Assembly (NCBI GenBank): GCA_002449575.1
Contig: DJXC01000093.1
Location: forward strand, 1-13,805
Length of the DNA: 13,805 bases
From: Ruminococcus sp. UBA7014
Lineage (GTDB): Bacteria > Bacillota > Clostridia > Oscillospirales > Ruminococcaceae
Reading direction: 5' to 3'
Part shown: positions 6,730 through 12,804 of the stretch, piece by piece
How positions within the stretch are numbered: position 1 is the first letter of the stretch
How the letters are laid out: each line of letters starts with the position of its first letter
Program-made: the position numbers and the translations under genes
The notes under the pieces: model-generated
The model's database searches: none
What the model saw: only the letters and a program-made list of their open reading frames with translations
Told to the model about the DNA's origin: nothing

Positions 6730-6752
6730 AATATTCCTCCTGTTGTCTTTCT

Positions 6753-6781
6753 ATTATAGCATATTATCACAGATTTGTCAA
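6753..6781 (-). promoter_or_regulatory. Promoter of the lipoprotein-NUDIX operon
   Basis: On the minus strand, TTGACA (6776-6781), a 17-nt spacer and TATAAT (6753-6758) with TGC upstream (extended -10). The core elements are consensus. A leader of about 20 nt precedes the ATG. Confidence 0.88.
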
Positions 6782-6784
6782 ATC

Positions 6785-6818
6785 AAAAAATCCGGAAACA
6801 TATTGCTGTTTTTCCGGA
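6785..6818 (-). terminator. Hairpin with T-tract in the divergent promoter region
   Basis: The perfect 8-bp inverted repeat TCCGGAAA (6791-6798) / TTTCCGGA (6811-6818) is followed on the minus strand by TTTTTT (complement of 6785-6790). It reads as a minus-strand terminator placed directly before the lipoprotein promoter, where it could block antisense transcripts from the recombinase gene. Its loop contains the -35 of the plus-strand promoter, so an operator role is equally possible. Confidence 0.55.
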
Positions 6819-6831
6819 ATTGTGCTATAAT
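6803..6831 (+). promoter_or_regulatory. Promoter of the tyrosine recombinase gene
   Basis: TTGCTG (6803-6808), a 17-nt spacer and TATAAT (6826-6831) with TGTGC upstream (extended -10). The -35 lies in the loop of the TCCGGAAA inverted repeat. Confidence 0.7.
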
Positions 6832-6861
6832 AATTATATTATCAGGATTGGAGTGAAATAC

Positions 6862-7857
6862 ATGAAAATACAAAATAATGAAAATCCGGTATTCCTGAAC
6901 GAATATATCACACATCTGTCTGTTGTCAAAGGACTGGCTGACAGTACTGTAACAGGCTATTATCAGGATATCCGGCAGTTTCTGCGGTTTTATCTTCTCA
7001 GCAGAGACGGCAATACCAGAATCACAGCAGAAATGCTGATGGAAACAGAAATTCAGGACATGACCCCGGAAGACCTGCGGAAGATGACGCTCCGGGACAT
7101 TTACAAATATTATCATTTTCTGGCTTCGGAATGTGCGAATAAAGGGCGCATCCGCTGCCGGAAGGGGTCTTCTCTGCGGAGTTTCTTTCATTATCTGACA
7201 ACACAGGCAAACCTGCTTGACCATAACCCGACAGAAAATCTGGAAATTTCCAGTCCCCGGAATTCTCTGCCGAAATATCTGAATCTTAATGAAAGTATGG
7301 ATTTGCTGGAAACCAAGGCAAATTCTGAAAATCCGTCCAAAATACGGGACTATTGCATTCTGACATTATTCTTGAACTGTGGACTGCGTTTAAGTGAACT
7401 GATTGCACTGAATCTTTCCTCACTGGATATGATGGAAGAAAAAATGCGGATTATCGGCAAAGGCAGTAAAGAAAGAATCATATATCTGAATGCTGCCTGC
7501 ATTGCTGCTCTGGAAGACTATCTTGTTATCCGGCGAGGAATTGAAACGGCAGAACCAGCCTTATTTTTAAGCAATCAGAAAAAACGCATCAGCCGGCGAC
7601 GGGTTCAGCAGATTGTAGAAAATTCCCTGAAAGAAGCCGGACTTTCCGGACGGGGACTTTCGACACATAAACTCCGGCACACGGCTGCCACTTTGATGTA
7701 TCAGCAGGGCGGAACAGATATTCTGACTTTAAAATCCATTCTGGGACATGAGAGCATTGCCACTACACAAATTTACACGCATTTGGGCGAAACTGCCGAA
7801 CGGGAAGCCATGCAGAATTCTCCGCTTGCCGGAACAAAACGAAAAGCCAAATCATAA
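6862..7857 (+). CDS. xerC: Tyrosine recombinase, XerC/XerD type
   Basis: A 331-residue DNA strand-exchange enzyme of the tyrosine recombinase family. The start is ATG 6862, eight bases after GGAG (6850-6853). The longer frame from 6775 runs over the promoter and is rejected. The N-terminal core-binding (SAM-like) domain spans about 9-115. The catalytic set is complete: R176 in CGLRLSE, K200 in GKGSKER, HxxR (H269, R272), H296 in LGHES and nucleophile Y305 in QIYTH. Size and architecture fit the chromosomal Xer proteins that resolve chromosome dimers at dif. No excisionase, relaxase or phage gene adjoins it, which argues against a mobile-element integrase. It is the only gene of its transcript. 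Unusual palindromic DNA follows its stop codon. Confidence 0.88.
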   Translation: MKIQNNENPVFLNEYITHLSVVKGLADSTVTGYYQDIRQFLRFYLLSRDGNTRITAEMLMETEIQDMTPEDLRKMTLRDIYKYYHFLASECANKGRIRCRKGSSLRSFFHYLTTQANLLDHNPTENLEISSPRNSLPKYLNLNESMDLLETKANSENPSKIRDYCILTLFLNCGLRLSELIALNLSSLDMMEEKMRIIGKGSKERIIYLNAACIAALEDYLVIRRGIETAEPALFLSNQKKRISRRRVQQIVENSLKEAGLSGRGLSTHKLRHTAATLMYQQGGTDILTLKSILGHESIATTQIYTHLGETAEREAMQNSPLAGTKRKAKS

Positions 7858-7869
7858 ATTAAATTTATG
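7853..7869. repeat. AT-rich perfect palindrome over the recombinase stop codon
   Basis: CATAAATT (7853-7860) and AATTTATG (7862-7869) are exact inverted copies around a central A. The TAA stop of the recombinase gene (7855-7857) is inside the left arm. There is no following T-tract, so it is not an obvious terminator. Confidence 0.6.
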
Positions 7870-7880
7870 CTGAATGCAAA

Positions 7881-7976
7881 GGTGACGGGGTGACGGACTA
7901 ATACTATCCTACGCACGGAAAAATATAAAATGATATTTATATATAGGGTATATGGCAGCCTCGTCACCCCGTCACC
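7881..7976. repeat. Long inverted repeat made of GGTGACGG octamers
   Basis: The 15-nt arm GGTGACGGGGTGACG (7881-7895) is repeated exactly in inverted form at 7962-7976. The left arm is two head-to-tail copies of GGTGACGG (7881-7888, 7889-7896). The right arm is its complement with one terminal change. The 66-nt interior can form two more nested stems, 7905-7911 with 7944-7950 and 7921-7926 with 7933-7938. The element fills the space between the convergent recombinase and Lrp-type genes. Neither side has the T-tract expected of an intrinsic terminator, and no flanking target-site duplication was seen. Confidence 0.85.
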
Positions 7977-7992
7977 CTTATGATACAATAAT

Positions 7993-8445
7993 TTAAAATG
8001 ATTCTTCTTCCGGAGAAATCACAACATCTCTGTGTGGTACAGGAGTCGAAAATACAATCTGTGTCGAAGTGTTTCCAAAATGCTGCAACTGCCCGATAAA
8101 CTGGTCAAGTTCCTGCGTGCTGGGAAAAGCAACTTTAATCAGCATTGAATAATTCCCGGTGACACAGTTGCATTCCAAAACATTTGGACATTCTGCAATA
8201 AAAGGATAAAACTCCGGTTTTTGTCGTGCGCTCAGTTCCAGACTGATAAAGGCTGTAATATGGAAACCCAGTTTTCGCTGGTCAATTTCGGCATGATAGC
8301 CCTGTATCAGGTGCTGGGCTTCCAGTTTCTCAATTCTTGCCGAAACCGCTGGCGCAGACAAAAAAACCTGTGCAGCGATTGCTTTCAGCGGCATTCTTGC
8401 ATTTTGCTGTAAAATAGAAATTAATTTCCGGTCAATGGCATCCAT
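7993..8445 (-). CDS. Lrp/AsnC-family transcriptional regulator
   Basis: A 150-residue DNA-binding regulator of the feast/famine family, which usually senses amino acids and assembles into octamers. The start is ATG 8445, 5 nt after GGGAGGA (8451-8457). The in-frame extension upstream lies in the hairpin-containing leader and is rejected. The opening MDAIDRKLISILQQNAR and the helix-turn-helix at about 20-42 (LKAIAAQVFLSAPAVSARI) are typical, followed by the RAM ligand-binding domain (about 63-140, with VTGNYSMLIKV). No biosynthetic or transport target adjoins it, so ligand and regulon are unknown. The gene probably regulates itself. Its leader contains a strong hairpin. Confidence 0.93.
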   Translation of the reverse strand: MDAIDRKLISILQQNARMPLKAIAAQVFLSAPAVSARIEKLEAQHLIQGYHAEIDQRKLGFHITAFISLELSARQKPEFYPFIAECPNVLECNCVTGNYSMLIKVAFPSTQELDQFIGQLQHFGNTSTQIVFSTPVPHRDVVISPEEESF

Positions 8446-8469
8446 AAAAATCCTCCCGATTCTAAGCAC

Positions 8470-8521
8470 AAAAAGCACAAAAGAGCAAACCTCTCCTGCT
8501 GAGAGGTACGCTCCTTTGCGC
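8470..8521 (-). terminator. Strong hairpin with T-tract in the leader of the Lrp-type gene
   Basis: On the minus strand, GCGCAAAGGAGC (8521-8510) pairs over 12 positions with GCTCTTTTGTGC (8486-8475), including two G-T wobbles. The stem continues into a 7-bp ACCTCTC/GAGAGGT stem with a 5-nt loop, and TTTTT follows (complement of 8470-8474). It could terminate the purD-to-coiled-coil cluster. It also lies between a candidate promoter (8547-8552) and the regulator start at 8445, so it could be an attenuator. Confidence 0.75.
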
Positions 8522-8546
8522 TTATCATTCTGTTTTATTTTTTAAT

Positions 8547-8552
8547 ATTTTA
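8547..8552 (-). promoter_or_regulatory. Candidate -10 element for the Lrp-type gene
   Basis: TGTGC then TAAAAT on the minus strand gives an extended -10 site. No good -35 box was found at the expected distance; the nearest is TAGTCA with a 16-nt gap. If used, transcription starts near 8540 and the leader is about 95 nt and contains the 8470-8521 hairpin. Confidence 0.45.
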
Positions 8553-8606
8553 GCACAAAAATATGAACTGACTATGAACAAACTTTAAAAAATAAATTAT
8601 TTTTTC

Positions 8607-8638
8607 GCTTTCTTATCTGTTTGCTTTCTTATCTGTTT
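8607..8638. repeat. 16-bp tandem duplication at the 3' end of the coiled-coil gene
   Basis: Two exact head-to-tail copies of a 16-nt unit (GCTTTCTTATCTGTTT on the plus strand) occupy 8607-8622 and 8623-8638. The unit length is not a multiple of three. The TAA stop of the coding sequence (8613-8615) falls in the copy that is downstream on the minus strand. Confidence 0.9.
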
Positions 8639-9092
8639 TCTTCTGTGTCAGCTGTTCAAACTTTGCTTTACGGTTCTGTACGTCCTGCAATGCCTGGCTG
8701 AAATAAGTCTCTACTTCCTGAAAGCGTGCCTTGACATAATCATCTGTTGCATCACGGATAGCATCTGATTCTTTTTTCGCCTTAGTGACGGCTTCCAATG
8801 CTCGTTTTTTGGCTTCTTTGACAATTGCTTCTTCTTCCACAATCGCCTTAGCACGTTCTTCGGCATCATGAATAATTTTTTCTGCTTTTGCCTCTGCCTC
8901 TTTAATAATTCTGTCACGGTCAAATTCCACCATTTTGGCGTGTTTTACCTCCTGCGGAACATTCAGTTTGGCATCGTCGATTAACTCTCTCAGGCGTTCA
9001 CCGTCAATCAGCAGCTTATGTGCTGCAAATGGCACAGAATTTGCTTTATCAAGCAGTTCGTCCATATCGTCCAGAAGTTCTTCAATACTCAT
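8613..9092 (-). CDS. Coiled-coil DivIVA/SepIVA-like protein
   Basis: A 159-residue, highly charged protein. The first 60 residues (MSIEELLDDMDELLDKA, then RLRELIDDAKLNVPQEVKHA) are followed by a long alanine-, glutamate- and lysine-rich coiled coil with EAEAKAEKIIHDAEERAKA spacing (65-115) and a basic tail. It resembles the mycobacterial SepIVA septal protein in sequence style and in lying beside coaD and rsmD. This is from memory of that family and has not been aligned. Automated pipelines often call such proteins ATP synthase subunit B-like or H+-ATPase subunit H because of the coiled coil; nothing here supports an ATPase role. A part in cell division or envelope growth is inference. It starts 3 nt after the coaD stop, with its ribosome binding site inside coaD, and ends in a tandem duplication that alters the last residues. 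Confidence 0.8.
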   Translation of the reverse strand: MSIEELLDDMDELLDKANSVPFAAHKLLIDGERLRELIDDAKLNVPQEVKHAKMVEFDRDRIIKEAEAKAEKIIHDAEERAKAIVEEEAIVKEAKKRALEAVTKAKKESDAIRDATDDYVKARFQEVETYFSQALQDVQNRKAKFEQLTQKKTDKKANR

Positions 9093-9095
9093 TTA

Positions 9096-9596
9096 TTATC
9101 TTTCCTCTCTTTGCTGGCTTAGTCTTTTCTGAATGGCTTCCTGAATACATGCCGGAACAAAAGGACTGATGTCGCCGCCGAAATAGGCAATCTGCTTGAC
9201 AACGCTGGAACTTAAATACATATTTTCCTGACTGGTTGTCAGAAAGACCGTTTCCGCACCGGCATAGAGTACTTTATTGGTCAGAGCCATCTGAAATTCA
9301 TACTCAAAATCGCTGACGGCACGAAGTCCTTTGACAATAGCAACCGCCTGCACACGTCTGACATAATCGACAAGCAGACCATCCAGAATATCAATGACGA
9401 CATTATCCAGATGTGCAGTTGCATCTGCAATCATCATCATACGTTCAGTTGTGGAAAAGATAGCCTGATTTTTTGCGGCATTGGTCGAAATCAGGACAAT
9501 GACTTTATCAAACAGCATGGATGCTCTTGTAATAATGTCCAGATGTCCGAGTGTTACGGGGTCAAAACTGCCGGGACAAACGGCGATTCTTCTCAT
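9096..9596 (-). CDS. coaD: Phosphopantetheine adenylyltransferase
   Basis: Fourth step of coenzyme A synthesis: transfers AMP from ATP to 4'-phosphopantetheine, giving dephospho-CoA. The protein has 166 residues, close to the family norm of about 160. Visible motifs are CPGSFDPVTLGHLDII (7-22, with the nucleotidyl-transferase TxGH at 15-18), KGLRAVSDFEYEFQMA (89-104) and LSSSVVKQIA (128-137, equivalent to the ISS(T/S)-x-V(K/R) ATP-binding loop). The ATG overlaps the rsmD stop by four bases (ATGA), indicating translational coupling. The coiled-coil gene follows 3 nt after. All three genes are in one transcript. Confidence 0.97.
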   Translation of the reverse strand: MRRIAVCPGSFDPVTLGHLDIITRASMLFDKVIVLISTNAAKNQAIFSTTERMMMIADATAHLDNVVIDILDGLLVDYVRRVQAVAIVKGLRAVSDFEYEFQMALTNKVLYAGAETVFLTTSQENMYLSSSVVKQIAYFGGDISPFVPACIQEAIQKRLSQQREER

Positions 9597-10159
9597 ACTT
9601 CTGTCACCTCTCCGGAATTTATTTTTTCAGAAAATACTGATACTACTATTTTACCATAGAAATAATTTTTTTGCAATAGCAAACCAGAAATTTCTTCCGG
9701 AAGAATGCAGTTTATTTCATGTTCAGCGATAATTTTTCCGCCGGGTTTTAAAATTCTGCTGACTTCGGGGAGAATTTTTTCAAGTATCTGATTCCGGTAA
9801 GGCGGGTCGAGAAAAATCAGGTCAAAGCTTTTATCCGGGCAGAGACGGAGAAACTGTTCAGCGGCTTTCTGGTGCAGTTCGGCGAAATCAATCAGACCTG
9901 TTTTCTTAAGATTTTCCTTGACGATATTCAGGGCTTCAGCAGACTGGTCAACAAATACGGACTGTTTTGCACCACGGCTGAGGGATTCAATGCCGAGCTG
10001 ACCGCTTCCGGCGAACAAGTCGAGGACTCTTGCACCGGGAATCTCGAACTGTACCGCTGAGAACATGCCTTCTTTGACTCTGTCGGTTGTCGGGCGGACA
10101 TCAAGTCCCTCTAACGTTTTCAGGCGAATGCCTTTTGCTTTTCCTGTGATAACTCTCAT
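9593..10159 (-). CDS. rsmD: 16S rRNA (guanine-966 N2)-methyltransferase
   Basis: A SAM-dependent enzyme that methylates G966 (E. coli numbering) of 16S rRNA. The 188-residue protein shows the RsmD opening MRVITGKAKGIRL, RPTTDRVKEGMFS (22-34), the SAM loop DLFAGSGQLGIE (47-58) and the catalytic DPPY motif (118-121). ATG 10159 is 9 nt after AGGAGG (10169-10174). Gene order rsmD-coaD with an overlapping junction is widely conserved in bacteria. No promoter was seen in the 139-nt gap after uvrC, so it may share the uvrC transcript. Confidence 0.96.
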   Translation of the reverse strand: MRVITGKAKGIRLKTLEGLDVRPTTDRVKEGMFSAVQFEIPGARVLDLFAGSGQLGIESLSRGAKQSVFVDQSAEALNIVKENLKKTGLIDFAELHQKAAEQFLRLCPDKSFDLIFLDPPYRNQILEKILPEVSRILKPGGKIIAEHEINCILPEEISGLLLQKNYFYGKIVVSVFSEKINSGEVTEV

Positions 10160-10207
10160 GATATAAAACCTCCTGAAAATAAATTTGATACGTCAGATAA
10201 CAGATTC

Positions 10208-10306
10208 CTACAGTTTCCAGAACTGTCTCCGGAACAGATACACAAATATTCCGAACGGCAGAAATGTTTCTGTCATTGCCCTGCGCAGAAAACCGACTTC
10301 ATGCAT
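10208..10306 (-). CDS. Possible 32-residue small protein, coupled to uvrC
   Basis: A short frame starts with an ATG that overlaps the uvrC stop region by 8 nt (ATGCATGA) and follows GGAG by 9 nt. The product would be 32 residues, basic at both ends with a hydrophobic centre (ETFLPFGIFVYLF), so it could be membrane-associated. No family is recognised. It fills most of the otherwise empty gap before rsmD. Spurious read-through is possible. Confidence 0.35.
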   Translation of the reverse strand: MHEVGFLRRAMTETFLPFGIFVYLFRRQFWKL

Positions 10307-12119
10307 CTGCTGTTTCTCCGTGCAGATAGAAGTATAAATTTTCAGCAGTTTTCTGAGAAATGCCTGCTTTCCGCAGTTCCGGAATTTCTGCATTCCAGAG
10401 GGCATCTCTGGTCTTGAAGTACAGCATTAACTTCTGTGCGGTCTTTTCGCCAATGCCGGGAACTTGCAGCAAATCAGAAGAAAAACTTTGTTTCTTATGC
10501 TTCTGGTGCATATATGCTACAGAATAACGGTGTACTTCGTCCTGAATTCTGGTAATCAGGTGAAATGCTTCTCCGGAAACCTGAATTTCCCTGTCACCAG
10601 TAGCAATCGCTCTGGTGCGGTGTCTGGAATCTTTCACCATGCCGAACAGTGCTGTTTCCGGACAGAGTTCTTCAATCACGGGCGAAACGGCATTGACATG
10701 CCCCTTTCCGCCGTCAAGCAGAATCAAATCCGGCACATGTGAAAAATATGCATCTGTATCATCATGCAGATGCGAAAGCCTTCGCCGGAGTACTTCCTGC
10801 ATACAGGCATAGTCATTCTGTGTCTGATTTTCTTTCATGCTAAATCTTTTATAAGCTTTTTTGAGCGGTCTGCCATTCTCGAATACCACCATTCCGGCAA
10901 CCATGGAATCAGATGCCAGATTGGAAATATCATAAGATTCAATATATTTCGGAACTTTTGACATACCCAGTAATTTTCCGAGAGCTTCGACAGCAAGGAG
11001 TTCTTTTCCGGTACGGCTTTCCTGCACAGCAATGATTTCGGCAGCGTTCTGTTTTGCCATCCGCACGAGTTCTGCACCGCCGCCTTTCTGAGGAACATAA
11101 ACTTTGATTTTATGTCCTGCCTTTGCAGAAAGCATTTGTTCAGCGAGAGTCATTTCTGAAAGTTCCTGTTCCAGAAGTACTTTTTCCGGAATTTCTGTTC
11201 TTTCATGATAGAACTGCATAAAAAACGCATCCAGAACAGAATCTTCTGCCGGCTGGCTGAATTCATAGCTGATTTTATCCTGCAATCTGCCGTTCCGGTA
11301 AACCAGAACAGAAATACAATATCTGTCCTGATTATCTGCCAGTGCAATAATATCCGCATTCTGAAAGCGATTATCCAGAATTTTCTGAGAAGCGGCAGCT
11401 TTTTCGACAGCACGGATTCTGTCACGGAGCAGTGCTGCTTTCTCGAATTCCAGATTTTCAGAAGCTTTCTGCATTTCTTCCTGCATTCTTCTGACGGAAT
11501 CCTGACTGCCGTTTTTCAGATACTGCACCGCCTGCCGGACACGTTCCTGATATGCTTCCGGTGAAAATGTTCCCTGACAGATGCCGGCACAGCGTTTTAT
11601 ATCATAATTTAGGCACGGACGGGATTTTTTAAAACTCTGCGGAAATTTTTTCCGGCATGTCGGCAGACCGAATACTGTGTTGACTTCCTCCACAGCTGTC
11701 TTTGCCGTAAAACTGCTGGTATATGTCCCGATATACGTCCCGTCCGGGGTTTTCTTTTTTTCGACAGTAATTCTTGGATAAAGCTCATCCGAAACTTTAA
11801 TATAGCAATAACCCTTATCATCTTTCAATAAAATATTATAATGCGGCTGATGCTGCTTGATAAAGCTGCACTCCAGAAGCAGAGCTTCATATTCCGAAGC
11901 AGTTACGATAAAATCATAATCCCAGACATGCGAAATCATTTTTTCTACTTTTGGCAGATGGACGGCATCTTTCCGGAAATAACTGCTGACACGTCTGTGC
12001 AGATTCTTTGCCTTGCCGATATAGATAATTTGATTCTGCTTGTCTTTCATCAGGTATACACCGGGCGACTCTGTCAGTTTTGCCGTTTTTTCCCGGAGAT
12101 AGTCCAGCCTTGCATTCAT
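10299..12119 (-). CDS. uvrC: Excinuclease ABC subunit C
   Basis: The dual-incision nuclease of nucleotide excision repair, acting with UvrA and UvrB (not in the window). The start is ATG 12119, after GGGGGA. The in-frame extension to 12239 lies over the neighbouring membrane protein gene and a hairpin and is rejected. The product has 606 residues, the usual length. Domains in order are: GIY-YIG nuclease (GVY at 20-22, YIG at 33-35, HRR at 41-43) for the 3' incision; four cysteines C155, C169, C177 and C181 matching the [4Fe-4S]/zinc cluster seen in UvrC; a UVR motif (about 207-241) for UvrB contact; the RNase H-like half with ESYDISN and LLDGGKGHV for the 5' incision; and tandem helix-hairpin-helix at the C terminus (LLQVPGIGEKTAQKL, AGISQKTAENL). 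A 58-nt gap follows the upstream membrane protein gene. Confidence 0.96.
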   Translation of the reverse strand: MNARLDYLREKTAKLTESPGVYLMKDKQNQIIYIGKAKNLHRRVSSYFRKDAVHLPKVEKMISHVWDYDFIVTASEYEALLLECSFIKQHQPHYNILLKDDKGYCYIKVSDELYPRITVEKKKTPDGTYIGTYTSSFTAKTAVEEVNTVFGLPTCRKKFPQSFKKSRPCLNYDIKRCAGICQGTFSPEAYQERVRQAVQYLKNGSQDSVRRMQEEMQKASENLEFEKAALLRDRIRAVEKAAASQKILDNRFQNADIIALADNQDRYCISVLVYRNGRLQDKISYEFSQPAEDSVLDAFFMQFYHERTEIPEKVLLEQELSEMTLAEQMLSAKAGHKIKVYVPQKGGGAELVRMAKQNAAEIIAVQESRTGKELLAVEALGKLLGMSKVPKYIESYDISNLASDSMVAGMVVFENGRPLKKAYKRFSMKENQTQNDYACMQEVLRRRLSHLHDDTDAYFSHVPDLILLDGGKGHVNAVSPVIEELCPETALFGMVKDSRHRTRAIATGDREIQVSGEAFHLITRIQDEVHRYSVAYMHQKHKKQSFSSDLLQVPGIGEKTAQKLMLYFKTRDALWNAEIPELRKAGISQKTAENLYFYLHGETADA

Positions 12120-12143
12120 AAAAAATCCCCCGTTTCTGAAATA

Positions 12144-12170
12144 CTGCCCCTTTGCATTGCATCGGGGCAG
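12144..12170 (-). other. Hairpin in the uvrC leader
   Basis: CTGCCCC (12144-12150) pairs with GGGGCAG (12164-12170) over a 13-nt loop in the 58-nt gap between the membrane protein gene and uvrC. No T-run follows, so termination is unlikely. It could stabilise or process the polycistronic mRNA. Confidence 0.5.
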
Positions 12171-12177
12171 AGATACT

Positions 12178-12798
12178 TTATTCATCAAAGAACGAACTTT
12201 TATATTTATAAACTTTCGCTTTATCGCCGTGACAGTCAATCATGATTCTTTCCTGTGACAGCAGAAATCTCATAACAGAGAAAAAGACAACATACGCAAT
12301 TGCATTCGCAAACAGCGAAGCATAGACTGTCAAGCCGAATACCACACCGAACATACCGGCAAGAATAATTATTTCTGTAATGACAATTGTTACTTCCAGA
12401 GATTTATTTTTCGGCTCAAGTGCCAGATAGGTAAAACATATGACGGCAGAAAAGATAGAATGCCACAGATTCAGCCCCATAGAAGCTGAATGATAAAAAG
12501 AAATTTTATCTGCATTCAAATCTAAAATCATAATCACCACTTCTGTAATCAGATAAATCAGCATCGCCGTTTTCATGACATATCTGTGCCGGACGATTTT
12601 ATGAAAATTCAGCAGCGAAAACAACATGAAAATAAATCCGCCTGTTTCGACAGTATAGGCAGCCACTTCCAGAGCGACAATCTCCAGATTATGTCTGCTG
12701 ATTGACCAGTAATAAGTATAGGCAAACAGTGCGAACAGCAGAAATAAAATATTTGCATACTGTCCGAAAATAAAGCATCGTTTCAGTTTCGGATGCAT
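12178..12798 (-). CDS. Six-helix membrane protein of unknown function
   Basis: A 206-residue integral membrane protein with no recognised family. Hydrophobic segments lie at about 10-31, 40-64, 75-92, 105-127, 134-157 and 160-180, followed by a charged cytoplasmic tail (DKAKVYKYKSSFFDE). Short loops and no large soluble domain argue against a classical receptor. Acidic residues occur in or near helices (E44, E51, E86, E142). The ATG at 12798 lies 6 nt after the purD stop, and GGGGTGA overlapping the purD end serves as ribosome binding site, so it is co-transcribed with purD. Its link to purine synthesis or DNA repair is not evident. Confidence 0.8.
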   Translation of the reverse strand: MHPKLKRCFIFGQYANILFLLFALFAYTYYWSISRHNLEIVALEVAAYTVETGGFIFMLFSLLNFHKIVRHRYVMKTAMLIYLITEVVIMILDLNADKISFYHSASMGLNLWHSIFSAVICFTYLALEPKNKSLEVTIVITEIIILAGMFGVVFGLTVYASLFANAIAYVVFFSVMRFLLSQERIMIDCHGDKAKVYKYKSSFFDE

Positions 12799-12804
12799 GA
12801 AGCA

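Noticed and set aside
6862..7857. Integrase of a genomic island
   Set aside because: No tRNA, direct repeats, excisionase or cargo genes are adjacent; neighbours are housekeeping and regulatory genes.
7881..7976. Invertible promoter (inverton) flipped by the recombinase
   Set aside because: The 66-bp interior has no convincing -35/-10 pair, and both flanking genes point toward it, so a switch would drive only antisense RNA. Kept only as a test idea.
7853..7976. Chromosomal dif site next to the Xer gene
   Set aside because: No stretch matches the Firmicutes dif arms (such as the TTATGTAAACT side) with the correct 11-6-11 layout.
7773..7988. 71-residue minus-strand frame over the inverted repeat
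   Set aside because: No ribosome binding site, no recognisable protein, and it overlaps the recombinase 3' end. The repeats fully explain the open frame.
8476..8560. Known riboswitch or T-box before the Lrp-type gene
   Set aside because: No conserved T-box (AGGGUGGNACCGCG), glycine or lysine riboswitch core is visible; only the hairpin is supported.
8587..8605. AT-only perfect palindrome after the coiled-coil gene as terminator
   Set aside because: The stem contains only A-T pairs and would be too weak to act as an intrinsic terminator; probably base composition.
12120..12239. N-terminal extension of UvrC
   Set aside because: It overlaps the membrane protein gene and a hairpin. The ATG at 12119 with GGGGGA gives the standard UvrC N terminus.
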